Below are positions 1 to 8,674 of a stretch of 64,000 nucleotides of DNA, piece by piece. Source of the DNA: Sporosarcina koreensis (GTDB lineage: Bacteria > Bacillota > Bacilli > Bacillales_A > Planococcaceae); the NCBI RefSeq assembly GCF_000826145.2, contig NZ_LN651337.1:1181774-1245773 (forward strand), read 5' to 3'. Within the stretch, counting starts at the first letter, position 1. Each line of letters begins with the position of its first letter. The notes under the pieces are model-generated. The model made no database searches and was not told the DNA's origin. It saw nothing but the letters and a program-made list of their open reading frames with translations. The position numbers and the translations under genes were made by a program.

Positions 1-1213
1 TGAACTTCGCCTGGTAATCGGCGGCAATATCGGATGGCACGAGGACATCCCCTTCCTGCTTCGACAGAATCTCAAGCGCATAATGCTCGAGATCCGAAAA
101 ATCGACGAGCCCCCGCTCGGTCTTGACGGCACGGTACCGCTCACCGAAATCGATCACAAGACCGATCAGTGTATGCATCATCGGCGCCATGAGCCGGATT
201 TCGTCAAGCAGGCGTGCAGGCGTCCGCTCAAAGAACGATTCCTTGACGCCGCCGACGAGCTTTTTGACGGACTCCCGCAGCGCTTTCGCGCGTTTTGCCA
301 GTTCTTCATCACAGGAATCTTTCTTGACACTGCCGGCTTTCACCCATTTCAGCTGTCCGAAATACGCATACGTTTCTTCCCAGGTACCTTCTTCGATAGT
401 TCCGAGCGCCCCGCGGATCCAAGCCAAGTCCGCCTCCGCGGTCGGCACGAGCGGCGCCGGACCGTCGGGCTGTTCCGCGATGCGCTGCATGTCGAGCGTG
501 AGCGCCTCCGCTTCCTCGAGTTTCTGGCGGATCGCCGATTTCAGCGGGCCGATGAACGACAGGCTGTCGATGTCGGCATCCTCCGCCAGCTCATATTCGA
601 GCGGAATCTGGCGCAGCCACTGCTCCGGTTTCGGATGGACCCGCGAGTAGTCGTAGAGCCGGTCAATGAGGAGTTCGAGCGACTGGTCGTTCCGGTCGGA
701 TGTAAAACTGTCCGCAAGACGGTAGATCGCTTCCGGGTTATCGGCACTGTAGGCGTCTTCGAGCACGTCTTCGATCGTATCGTCCCGGAGCAGTGCCGCT
801 TCCGTCGGGTCCGCTATCCGGAATGCCGGATCGATATCGAGCAGATAGGCATACTGCCGGACAATCGTCAGACAGAAGGAGTGCAGCGAGGAGATCTGGG
901 CTTTGTTCAGCAGACTCAGCTGCTTGCGCAGATGAGCGGATTCCGGATTGCGGGCGATCTCCTCCTCCAGCGCCGCCCCCATCCGGTGCCGCATTTCTGC
1001 AGCCGCCGCATTCGTGAACGTGACGACGAGCAGATCATCGACATTGACCGGGTTGGTTTCGTCGAGCACTTTCTCGATAAGCCGGGTGATCAATACTTTC
1101 GTCTTCCCCGAGCCGGCCGCTGCGGAGACGAGAATGTCCCGGCCGGACGCATAGATCGCCTGCCACTGGGCATCCGTGAATGTGACGTCAGCGGGTTTCG
1201 GTGGTATGTGCAT
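1..1213 (-). CDS. addA: ATP-dependent helicase/nuclease subunit A, N-terminal part (runs off the window)
   Basis: The reverse strand reads continuously from an ATG at 1213 to the window edge, giving about 404 residues of a protein usually near 1,200 long. Walker A is AAGSGKT at about residues 32-38, and UvrD-type motif Ia follows as TFTNAAAAEM. AddA is the helicase and one of the two nuclease domains of the AddAB enzyme, which processes double-strand breaks for RecA loading, the Gram-positive counterpart of RecBCD. The start overlaps the 3' end of addB by 26 bases, and an AAGGAGG ribosome site lies upstream of the ATG, so the two genes are translationally linked. The nuclease domain lies outside the window. 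Confidence 0.95.
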   Translation of the reverse strand, partial: MHIPPKPADVTFTDAQWQAIYASGRDILVSAAAGSGKTKVLITRLIEKVLDETNPVNVDDLLVVTFTNAAAAEMRHRMGAALEEEIARNPESAHLRKQLSLLNKAQISSLHSFCLTIVRQYAYLLDIDPAFRIADPTEAALLRDDTIEDVLEDAYSADNPEAIYRLADSFTSDRNDQSLELLIDRLYDYSRVHPKPEQWLRQIPLEYELAEDADIDSLSFIGPLKSAIRQKLEEAEALTLDMQRIAEQPDGPAPLVPTAEADLAWIRGALGTIEEGTWEETYAYFGQLKWVKAGSVKKDSCDEELAKRAKALRESVKKLVGGVKESFFERTPARLLDEIRLMAPMMHTLIGLVIDFGERYRAVKTERGLVDFSDLEHYALEILSKQEGDVLVPSDIAADYQAKF

Positions 1214-4200
1214 CGCCTTCCGCCTCCTTCCTCATTTTTTCGAGTGATTCCTTTGCTGACAGATTTTCGTACTGCCGGAATGCCGCCTCAGGGTCCGTCT
1301 TATCGAACTGGCAGACGCCCTGATACGGACAATACGTGCACGGCATATGCTCCTTCAGGCGGTATGGATAGACGCGGGTGTCCCCCGCGAGCATCGCGTC
1401 CCCTGCCTGGCGGTGCCGTTTCCGTACGGCGGACCGCAGCATCTGCATGTCATCAGGCGGCAGCACTTTGGAATTCGAGTAGAATGTACCGTCCTTCTTG
1501 ACCCGGGCCGGAATGATCGAGGAGGACTGTTCGATGCCGCTGTCCATCTCCTTTGCGACGGACAGGTCTTCGAGAACGTAGCCTTTCATCGTGAAGGATT
1601 TCATCATTTCCTGCTCGATCGCGTCTTCCGACAATTCCTGGATGCTGCGGATCATCGGGTTGTGCACATGGACGTACAGCATCCCGGCAGGATCCGCCTG
1701 CAGCTGGATCCATTCATCGGCATGCTCCAGCGCGACGTCGAGGTACGTCAGCATCTGCAGGGAGAGGCCATAGTAGATTTCCGTCAGGTTGAGCGCCTTG
1801 GATGATGATTTATAGTCGACGATCCGGATATACGTCTTGCCGTCGACTTTTGCGGCATCGACCCGGTCGATCCGCCCCCGGAGGTTCATCTGCCCGCCGC
1901 GCTTCAGCGGAATTGACAGCGGCGGCATCTGTTCGCCCGGTCCGAACCCGACTTCCACAGCGATCGGCTGGAACGAGGAGGCCGTCGCCTGGCTGCTGAG
2001 TGCAGCGATCGTCCTCTGGATGATATGCGTCAGCTTCCGTTTGATGTACATATGCCGGTTGGTCGTCAGCAGGATCCGATGGAAGAAGAACGGTGCGATG
2101 CTTTCGACGGCGTCATGGGCGAGACGGAATGTGTCCTGCTTCGTCAGGCCGGCCCAGTTCGCCCCTGTCCTCATCATTTCATCCGACACCCATTTCAGTG
2201 CTGCATGGAACAGATCGCCGATCGCCGGCGCTTCCAGAGTGAATTCCGTCCGCTCCCGCAGGCCGAGGCCGTACGACGCAAAATGCTGGAACGGGCAGCT
2301 GTAATACGATTCCACGCGCGACACACTGGAATTCAACGACTCGCCATAGAGGCCCGCCGTGATACCGGGTGTAAGCCGTTCCGTCTCGGTACCTGTCTTC
2401 TTCTGGCCGTGAATGCCCGCGAGGATCGAAGACCAGAGCGGATCGTCTTCATAGTAGGCGATGACAGCGCGCCACAGCGGGCTCATGATGCCATCCGTCC
2501 CGAAATTGCGCAGTTGTGCGGAAGCATACGGCAGTGTCGGGCGCGGATGGCTGATGTACGGCCAGTCATCCGATCCGTCGGGCAGATCGAGCGGGTCGGC
2601 CGCAGCCGGTTCGATCGTGAGCCCTTCGAAAATCTGGCCGAGACGCGGCACGTACAGCGACGGGATGAGCGCTTTGCCAGCTTCGTCCGCGAGCGGATAC
2701 GTAACCGTCAGCCCTTCCGCGGCCGCTGTGAATGCCCGGTATGCTTTATAGGTTTCATCCATCAGGCGTGTTTTCGCGGAAGGCGCCAGTTCGAACCCGA
2801 TTGTCCCGATCCATTCACGGTCCGCATCGGACAGAAGCCCTTCGTTATCGATCCGCTGCGGCAGGACGCCGTCGTTCACGCCGATTACGAACACTTCGTC
2901 GATATTCAGGAACGTCGCCAGGTCGACCGTCATGACCGTCACTTGGTCGAGTGACGGTGGAATGCGGGCGAATTCGAGCGTATCGAATCCTTCGTCGAGC
3001 ACACGGATCGCTTCTTTTGCAGGCATATCGGCGTCTCCGAACATGAGCACGAACTGGTCGAGCACGTTGATCCACCCGCTCCAGGCCTGTTCGTGTTCCG
3101 AAGCGCCGAGAAGCCGGCCGGCCGTTTCCTCTTCCGCCCGGAGGCCGATGATCTTGTCGTAGACCCGCAAGTCCTCCATGAAGGTGAACAGGGCTTCAGC
3201 CGCCTGGCGTCCGCCCTTGGCGCGTTTCAGCCGGCTGCCGAACGTCTCGAGCGGGCCGCGGATCAGATCGCGGACGCTGTGCAGTTCCGCCTGCATGGCA
3301 AGTTCCTCATCCGTCTGGACGTCCGTATGCAGCTCAAGGCCCCGGTATTTCTTCACACGCCACCGGTCTTCGTCGAACCAGCGGCGGCCATGGATGCCGT
3401 GGGCGAGCACATAGTTCTCCAGACGGTCTGCCCGTTCCCGCCACAGTTTCCGATCTTCGCCGTACGGAAAGAACAGATCCGTCTTGACGGCGCGGAAAAT
3501 CGCCTCGTACGACCAGTTGCCGGTCACCGCTTCGAGCACGGACCGCGTGAATTCGATGAGCGGATGGTGGAGCATCGGTTTCTTCCGGCTGATGAACACC
3601 GGGATATCATAGAGCGGAAAGATCGTTTTGATCAACTCGTCATAGACATCGGGCTGGCGGTACAGCACGGCGATGTCCTGGTACCGTTTGCCGTTCCGGG
3701 CGAGCTCACGGATCGACCGGGCGACCGCGTGGAGTTCCGCACGCCGGTCCGCTGCTTCCACGATGCGTACGTCCCCCGCGCTGGTCTGCCGGTCGGCTGG
3801 ATAGCGGTCGAACTGCGCCTCGAGGTGGCGGACGTCCGGATTCCGGAAACGCCGGGCGTCCGTCAGGCGGAGTTCCTGTTCGATTTCGACGGCCTCGCCT
3901 TTCGCGATCTCCGTGATGATCTGCTTCGTGCGCATCGGGCTGTAGAACAGCTCATGGTCTTCCGCGGTGCCTGCCGTTTCGTCCGTCGGCAGGGCGACGG
4001 TGACCCGTTTGGCGTATTTCAGCAGCTCCCGGATGATTTCGTGTTCCCGGTTCGTCAGCAATTCGAAGCCGTCTATGTAGATATCCGCCTCCCGGATATA
4101 CTCCGAGAACCGGATCTGCTCCGTCAGCATCGCCAAATGCCCTTCGCTGTCGACATAGCCCGTGCCGAGCCGCTCTTCGACTTTGCCGAGCAGCAGGGAC

Positions 4201-4688
4201 AGATCCCCCGCTTTGTCGATCAGCGAACGGGGCGCATCGGCCGCCGTCAATTCGCTGTTGAGCTGGGTCAGCACCGTATGATCGAGACAATAGCGGCTGA
4301 ATTCCTTCAGCACCCCCTCGACCTGCTCGGTGAAGCCGCGCTTGTCCGCCGCCTGCCGGAACAGCGTAAATTCGTCTTTATTCTCTTCCAGCACGCTACG
4401 GATCAGCATCCGGTAGCCGAACGCGTCCACTTCCCGGCGTGTGATGCCGCCGGTCTCCTGCAGAATGCGCCAGGCGAGCCGCTTGAACGTCAGTACCTGT
4501 GCACGCACCATCCCATGGAGACCGAACCGTGAGGAGAGACTGTGCTCCATCGAGAACGACATCTGATCGGGCACGATGAGGATGATCGGCGCGCCGAGCG
4601 GGTCTTCCCGCAGCGCTCCGGCGATCTCCTGCTCGATCGTATACGTCTTGCCTGTTCCTGAACGTCCTGTTATCATGCGCAGCGTCAT
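1188..4688 (-). CDS. addB: ATP-dependent helicase/nuclease subunit B
   Basis: A 1,166-residue protein, the usual length for AddB. GRSGTGKT at residues 8-15 is the Walker A loop. The C-terminal third has the RecB-like nuclease signature (GRIDRVD, then IVDYKSS). The iron-sulphur cysteines are split between YYSCPFQHF (near residue 800) and CTYCPYQGVC (near 1,120), as in characterised AddB. It pairs with AddA in double-strand-break repair and Chi recognition. The start at 4688 puts Walker A at the normal distance from the N-terminus. It is the first gene of the addBA operon. Upstream there is only a tandem-repeat spacer, so its promoter probably lies between about 4690 and 4800. Confidence 0.97.
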   Translation of the reverse strand: MTLRMITGRSGTGKTYTIEQEIAGALREDPLGAPIILIVPDQMSFSMEHSLSSRFGLHGMVRAQVLTFKRLAWRILQETGGITRREVDAFGYRMLIRSVLEENKDEFTLFRQAADKRGFTEQVEGVLKEFSRYCLDHTVLTQLNSELTAADAPRSLIDKAGDLSLLLGKVEERLGTGYVDSEGHLAMLTEQIRFSEYIREADIYIDGFELLTNREHEIIRELLKYAKRVTVALPTDETAGTAEDHELFYSPMRTKQIITEIAKGEAVEIEQELRLTDARRFRNPDVRHLEAQFDRYPADRQTSAGDVRIVEAADRRAELHAVARSIRELARNGKRYQDIAVLYRQPDVYDELIKTIFPLYDIPVFISRKKPMLHHPLIEFTRSVLEAVTGNWSYEAIFRAVKTDLFFPYGEDRKLWRERADRLENYVLAHGIHGRRWFDEDRWRVKKYRGLELHTDVQTDEELAMQAELHSVRDLIRGPLETFGSRLKRAKGGRQAAEALFTFMEDLRVYDKIIGLRAEEETAGRLLGASEHEQAWSGWINVLDQFVLMFGDADMPAKEAIRVLDEGFDTLEFARIPPSLDQVTVMTVDLATFLNIDEVFVIGVNDGVLPQRIDNEGLLSDADREWIGTIGFELAPSAKTRLMDETYKAYRAFTAAAEGLTVTYPLADEAGKALIPSLYVPRLGQIFEGLTIEPAAADPLDLPDGSDDWPYISHPRPTLPYASAQLRNFGTDGIMSPLWRAVIAYYEDDPLWSSILAGIHGQKKTGTETERLTPGITAGLYGESLNSSVSRVESYYSCPFQHFASYGLGLRERTEFTLEAPAIGDLFHAALKWVSDEMMRTGANWAGLTKQDTFRLAHDAVESIAPFFFHRILLTTNRHMYIKRKLTHIIQRTIAALSSQATASSFQPIAVEVGFGPGEQMPPLSIPLKRGGQMNLRGRIDRVDAAKVDGKTYIRIVDYKSSSKALNLTEIYYGLSLQMLTYLDVALEHADEWIQLQADPAGMLYVHVHNPMIRSIQELSEDAIEQEMMKSFTMKGYVLEDLSVAKEMDSGIEQSSSIIPARVKKDGTFYSNSKVLPPDDMQMLRSAVRKRHRQAGDAMLAGDTRVYPYRLKEHMPCTYCPYQGVCQFDKTDPEAAFRQYENLSAKESLEKMRKEAEGDAHTTETR

Positions 4689-4806
4689 GAGCCCGCCCCC
4701 TTGTCAGTCTGATAGTTCAATTGTAATCGTTTTGCCTGGAAGAATCAAAGCGGAGTGTGTGATTTTACGAATGAATGTTCGTATTATTTTACAGAGAGCA
4801 GGCGGG

Positions 4807-5095
4807 TATCGGACAGTTCGCGCGGGGTATCGGTCACCTCGCGCAATTTATCGGACAGATGGCCTGAACTATCGGACACTTCACTTGAGTTATCGGACAC
4901 ATCACCGAATTTATCGGCATCCGGATATAATTCAAAGGACTGGCTTGGGCTCGCTTCGCTCGTTTCCTGTCAGGCCCGCCGTGCGCTCGGTATCGGACAG
5001 TTGGCGTATCGTATCGGACACTTCGTCAAAGTTATCGGACAGTTGGCCGCAAGTATCGGACACTCCGCCGAATTTATCGGCAGCCGGACACAATC
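4807..5095. repeat. Tandem array with an exact 21-bp period (TATCGGACA units), two blocks
   Basis: TATCGG begins at 4807, 4828, 4849, 4870, 4891 and 4912, and again at 4991, 5012, 5033, 5054 and 5075. Every step inside a block is exactly 21 bp. Most units read TATCGGACA followed by 12 variable bases, often ending CCGAATT. Both blocks end with a degenerate unit (TATCGGCA.CCGGA), so the blocks look like copies of one another. The 21-bp period keeps frame, but no reading frame here has a start or ribosome site worth calling. The array fills the 460-bp gap between addB and the next gene. Confidence 0.85.
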
Positions 5096-5116
5096 CCTCT
5101 CTACATCCGGCCATAC

Positions 5117-5141
5117 AAAAACGCCCCGCCGAGGCGGAGCG
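5117..5141 (-). terminator. Rho-independent terminator of the TVP38-family gene
   Basis: On the minus strand CGCTCCGCC and GGCGGGGCG form a GC-rich stem (one G-U pair), followed by a run of T. It lies just beyond the stop codon of the gene ending at 5150. Confidence 0.8.
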
Positions 5142-5149
5142 CTGCAACT

Positions 5150-5779
5150 TCAGTCGTCTTCCCAATGCTTATGGCCGTCCCATTCGCGCGCGTGGTTTTC
5201 CACCCGCTTGTTGACCCGTTTCTCCCACCATTTGCCGGCGAGCCAGAGGATGAGGATTACTACCCCGACAATGGCCGTCCGGATCGGCTGGGTGAAGAGT
5301 GCCCGGATGTCGTAGCCGACGAAACTGATCATGAACACCATGACGAACTTCCCTGCCATGAGGATGGCGAGGTAGTAGGTCTTCTTCATGTTCGACAGCC
5401 CGGCGACGAGGTTTACGAGTGCGGACGGAGTGAACGGGAAGCAGATGAACAGGAAGAGCGGGCCGAACCCATTGCTCTCCACCCAGACGATCAGCTTTTT
5501 CACCCGCTTGTGCCGGGTGATGAAATTCAGCAGGCGGCTGCGGCCGTACTTCCGGATGATCAGGAACACCATATAGGAGCCGACGACCGTCCCGCTCCAC
5601 GACAGCAGAAAGCCCAGGATGACGTGGTAGGCGGCAATGTTTGCGAATACGAAAACGAACAGCGGCAGGAACGGCAGGAACGATTCGATGAACGGCAAAA
5701 GAAAGCCGATCGCCGGACCGAATGCCCGATACTGCTCTGTCAGTTCGATGATTTTGTCTACCGTGAACCATTCCTGCAT
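5150..5779 (-). CDS. TVP38/TMEM64 (VTT domain) membrane protein, YhjE-like
   Basis: A 209-residue integral membrane protein with about five hydrophobic segments and a basic, charged C-terminus. The middle carries the VTT/SNARE-associated features: a glycine-rich stretch around SWSGTVVGSY and FPFTPSALVNLVAG. Members are membrane proteins linked to lipid scrambling or unknown transport, and the exact role here is unknown. In B. subtilis yhjE lies close to addBA, so position supports orthology to YhjE. The start has GGGGGAA 8 bases upstream. Confidence 0.8.
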   Translation of the reverse strand: MQEWFTVDKIIELTEQYRAFGPAIGFLLPFIESFLPFLPLFVFVFANIAAYHVILGFLLSWSGTVVGSYMVFLIIRKYGRSRLLNFITRHKRVKKLIVWVESNGFGPLFLFICFPFTPSALVNLVAGLSNMKKTYYLAILMAGKFVMVFMISFVGYDIRALFTQPIRTAIVGVVILILWLAGKWWEKRVNKRVENHAREWDGHKHWEDD

Positions 5780-5899
5780 CCGTGATTCCCCCTGAGTACG
5801 TCACTATTCGGAAAACGTGCAAAGATTCCGTCTTGTCCTATGTATAGAATATAGTATAATCACTAGTATTGACCACTGAACAGAAAGCGGGGTTGCAAG

Positions 5900-6622
5900 A
5901 TGCACCAATCGGAATTCAGCAAAGGCCTGCGGGCCGGTCTCAGCATCGGCATCGGCTACTTCCCCGTTGCGCTCACATTCGGCCTGCTTGCGAAGACAGG
6001 CGGCCTCTCGCTGCTCGAAGCGACTGCGATGAGCATCTTCGTGTTCGCCGGCGCTGCCCAATACATATCGCTCAGCCTGCTCGCCCATGCCGTCGATCCA
6101 TTCATGATCGTCGTCAACACGTTCATCGTCAACATCCGCCATTTCCTGATGTCCGCGTCGCTCAATGAAAAGATGCACCCAGCACCGAAACCGGTGAAAG
6201 CTGCGGTCGCATTCGGTGTCACGGACGAAACGTTCTCGGTCATCGCGACCAGCAAAGAGGACAAAGTCACGAGCGCCCATGCATTCGGTGTCATCGCCGT
6301 CGCGTATGGCAGCTGGGTCGGCTTCACAGCTGCCGGCCACCTCATCGGGGACATCCTGCCGCCGTTCCTGCAGGCCGCCATGTCGATCGCCCTCTATGCG
6401 CTGTTCGTCGCCCTGCTCGTGCCGTCCATGAAAGGCAGCCGGAAGGTCGTCCTGCTCGCTGCAGCATCAGCGATCCTCAGCTGCATCTTCTATTACACGG
6501 AGCTGCTGCCAACCGGCTGGTCGATTCTCGTGTCCACCCTGATTGCAGCAATCGCCATAGAACTGCTCTATGTAAAAACCGGACGCTCCCCCGTGCCGCC
6601 GTTTGAAAAGGAGGGGATCTGA
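5900..6622 (+). CDS. azlC: AzlC family branched-chain amino acid exporter, large subunit
   Basis: A 240-residue protein with the AzlC pattern: FSKGLRAG at the N-terminus, GYFPVALTFGLLA, FAGAAQYISL, and NIRHFLMSASL in the middle. It has about six or seven membrane segments. AzlC with AzlD forms an exporter for branched-chain amino acids and their analogues. The last bases overlap the azlD start (TGATG), so the pair is translationally coupled. The ribosome site before 5900 is weak. Confidence 0.92.
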   Translation: MHQSEFSKGLRAGLSIGIGYFPVALTFGLLAKTGGLSLLEATAMSIFVFAGAAQYISLSLLAHAVDPFMIVVNTFIVNIRHFLMSASLNEKMHPAPKPVKAAVAFGVTDETFSVIATSKEDKVTSAHAFGVIAVAYGSWVGFTAAGHLIGDILPPFLQAAMSIALYALFVALLVPSMKGSRKVVLLAAASAILSCIFYYTELLPTGWSILVSTLIAAIAIELLYVKTGRSPVPPFEKEGI

Positions 6623-6930
6623 TGGGCGCAACATACTGGTGGATGCTGTTCGGCATGGCACTCGTCACCTACTTGCCGCGCATGATCCCGCTGACATTCC
6701 TGGATGGCAGAAAACTGCCTCCGTTCGTCACCGGCGTGCTCGGCAACATCCCGTATGCGGTGCTCGGCGCCCTCATCTTTCCGGCCATCTTCTACGTCCA
6801 GGAAGGCAACATCCTGTTCGGAGTGATCGGCGCCGTGTCGGCATTCGGCATCGCTCTTCTCGGCTTCGGCCTCATGCCTGTCGTTCTCGGCACGATCGGT
6901 ATTCTCGCCGTGTACAGCCTGTTCTTATGA
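6622..6930 (+). CDS. azlD: AzlD family branched-chain amino acid exporter, small subunit
   Basis: A 102-residue protein with three or four hydrophobic segments. The AzlD hallmark near the N-terminus is YLPRMIPLTFL, followed by a short loop and VLGNIPYAVLGAL. AAAGGAGG sits just ahead of the ATG inside the azlC end. It is the obligate partner of AzlC. A strong hairpin follows about 115 bases later. Confidence 0.92.
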   Translation: MGATYWWMLFGMALVTYLPRMIPLTFLDGRKLPPFVTGVLGNIPYAVLGALIFPAIFYVQEGNILFGVIGAVSAFGIALLGFGLMPVVLGTIGILAVYSLFL

Positions 6931-7046
6931 GGAACCCTCTCTTTATCATACCCTGAAATCTGTAAAAGCATACTGCGAGTTTCAAAGTAATCGGTGAAGA
7001 AGAAGGAGACAGGTATCGCTGTTACTTTGTACAGTGACCGGACAAC

Positions 7047-7097
7047 AAAAAACCGCACGGCTTCAAGTTTCGAATACTTGAAGCCGTGCGGTATTTT
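7047..7097. terminator. Bidirectional terminator between azlD and csbA
   Basis: ACCGCACGGCTTCAAGT pairs perfectly with its complement across a short loop. The stem has A-rich sequence on one side and a T-containing tail on the other. It separates convergent genes. Confidence 0.85.
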
Positions 7098-7119
7098 CAT
7101 AGCTGAATCTGACATCCCG

Positions 7120-7380
7120 TCATTCGTCCTGTCCGTCTTCCGTCCGCCTGTGCGAATTTGCAACCATGCGGGACGCAAACCAGAATCCCGCAGTGAGCGA
7201 CAGTGCATCCGCTGCATACAGGATCCAGTTGTGGGTGTAGCCCGCATAGACGGAAGCGGCGATCAGGGCGATCGTCAGCAGGAGGCCGACGACGTGATGG
7301 AATGTCACCCGCGTGAAGAACACGACGAGCAGTCCCGGCAGCAGCAGTGCCAGCACGAACTTGGTAGCCAGACTTTCCAT
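7120..7380 (-). CDS. csbA: CsbA family small membrane protein
   Basis: An 86-residue protein with two or three membrane segments. FFTRVTFHHVVGLLLTIALI resembles B. subtilis CsbA, a small membrane protein of the SigB general stress regulon whose biochemical role is unknown. AAGGAGGCG lies upstream of the ATG. It sits directly downstream of minJ in the same direction and probably shares its transcript. No SigB promoter was identified by eye. Confidence 0.8.
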   Translation of the reverse strand: MESLATKFVLALLLPGLLVVFFTRVTFHHVVGLLLTIALIAASVYAGYTHNWILYAADALSLTAGFWFASRMVANSHRRTEDGQDE

Positions 7381-7402
7381 CGTGCGCCGCCTCCTTCCTC
7401 AT

Positions 7403-8566
7403 TCATCTGACGAGCAGCAGGCCGAGCTGATAGTGATCATGCCTGTACAGCACCTGCTGCATGAGCCGCACTTCCCCGTTCCGGTCTGCAACCTGCAGGC
7501 GGCAGTGGGCGGCGTTCACCTGGATGGCATCATACAGTTCCTTTTCGTTGGCGACCTGCATGCCATTGACAGCACGGATCACCTCACCCGGCAGCAGGCC
7601 GAGTTTCTCGGCGGGCGATCCCGGCAGCACACCTGCCACGACTACGCCTGCCGCACTCGGAGAAGCGGCATAGCCGCCTCGCCGTTCGCCTGCAGCTGCC
7701 GTGACGGTGATGACCGTCCGGATGATGATCCCGGCAGCGAGTGCCGCCCAGGCAATGACCGGTTCATACAGACCGCCAAGCCCGATGGCCGTAACTGCAA
7801 TCCCCGTCCATATGACAGAGCGTCCGATTTTCGGAAGCAGGACATCCGGGAACTGCCTGCGCGCAATCTGGCTGAAACCGATCGCAACCGGCACAGGCAC
7901 CAAACTGAACGAATCCGAGCCCAGCGTGAACTGCGGCCAGTACGGCAGATGGGCGCTGATCATATCGCCCGGCACAATCAGCAGGACAGGCAGCAGCCAC
8001 AGGCTCTTCACCTTGAACACAGCCGCCCGCAGGCCCCGGCTCGTCTTCTCCAGCCGCGGGGACGGATACCGGACTGCTGACTTCCTGATAAGGAAACCTT
8101 CCGCGATCATCAGCACGCCTGCTGCGACTGCAGCGGTCACCGCAAGTTCATCCGCGACGCCGTCCAGGGACCAACCCCGGTACGAGACGCCCGGTCCGGT
8201 CCGCTGCCAGATGAGCAGCGTGAAGAACGCGAACCCCGCTGTATAGACAGGGGAACCCCACTGATAATAGAAACTGACTGCCATGATAAGCATGAATGCA
8301 CAGAACAGCACAATCCAGCCGGCGTCCGCTGCCAGTCCGATGCCGCTCAGCACGATGGAAACAATCAGTGCAGGGAGCCACGAATCCGCGAGCACCCGCC
8401 TGAATTCCGTCTTGCCCGGCAGTTTCCGGATATTGTAATCCCGTCGTTCCCGTTTGACACGCATGTAGCCGAGAGCCACTGCCGCCAGCAGGATGAGCCA
8501 CAGCAGCGGATTCAGGAAAAACATCCCGGCTGCCTGCAGCACGTCTTCGATCCAACTATCTGTCAC
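7403..8566 (-). CDS. minJ: Polytopic membrane PDZ protein, MinJ-like division topology factor
   Basis: A 387-residue protein with many membrane segments over residues 1-290 and a PDZ domain at about 300-370 (VLPGSPAEKLGLLPGEVIRAVNG). Length, topology and position next to ctpB match B. subtilis MinJ (YvjD, about 400 residues). MinJ bridges DivIVA to MinD at poles and septa and so restricts FtsZ ring formation. Only weak similarity is expected in the membrane part, so the name rests on architecture and synteny. The ribosome site is weak. Confidence 0.8.
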   Translation of the reverse strand: MTDSWIEDVLQAAGMFFLNPLLWLILLAAVALGYMRVKRERRDYNIRKLPGKTEFRRVLADSWLPALIVSIVLSGIGLAADAGWIVLFCAFMLIMAVSFYYQWGSPVYTAGFAFFTLLIWQRTGPGVSYRGWSLDGVADELAVTAAVAAGVLMIAEGFLIRKSAVRYPSPRLEKTSRGLRAAVFKVKSLWLLPVLLIVPGDMISAHLPYWPQFTLGSDSFSLVPVPVAIGFSQIARRQFPDVLLPKIGRSVIWTGIAVTAIGLGGLYEPVIAWAALAAGIIIRTVITVTAAAGERRGGYAASPSAAGVVVAGVLPGSPAEKLGLLPGEVIRAVNGMQVANEKELYDAIQVNAAHCRLQVADRNGEVRLMQQVLYRHDHYQLGLLLVR

Positions 8567-8674
8567 GTTCCGTCACACTCCCATCCCAGTCCGGCTGTTT
8601 TCTACTATTGTATCAAACAACCGGATGGATTGGATAGTGAGGACGGACCGTTCTTTGCAAACAGGCCGGACCGC

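Noticed and set aside
83-1501. Long plus-strand open frames over the addA/addB region
   Set aside because: They are antisense shadows of addA and addB in GC-rich DNA. There is no ribosome site and the composition is Arg/Pro-rich.
4576-5315. Plus-strand frames reading repeated 'SDT/YRT' peptides across the first tandem array
   Set aside because: The repetitive peptide is a by-product of the 21-bp period. No ribosome site or start context supports translation.
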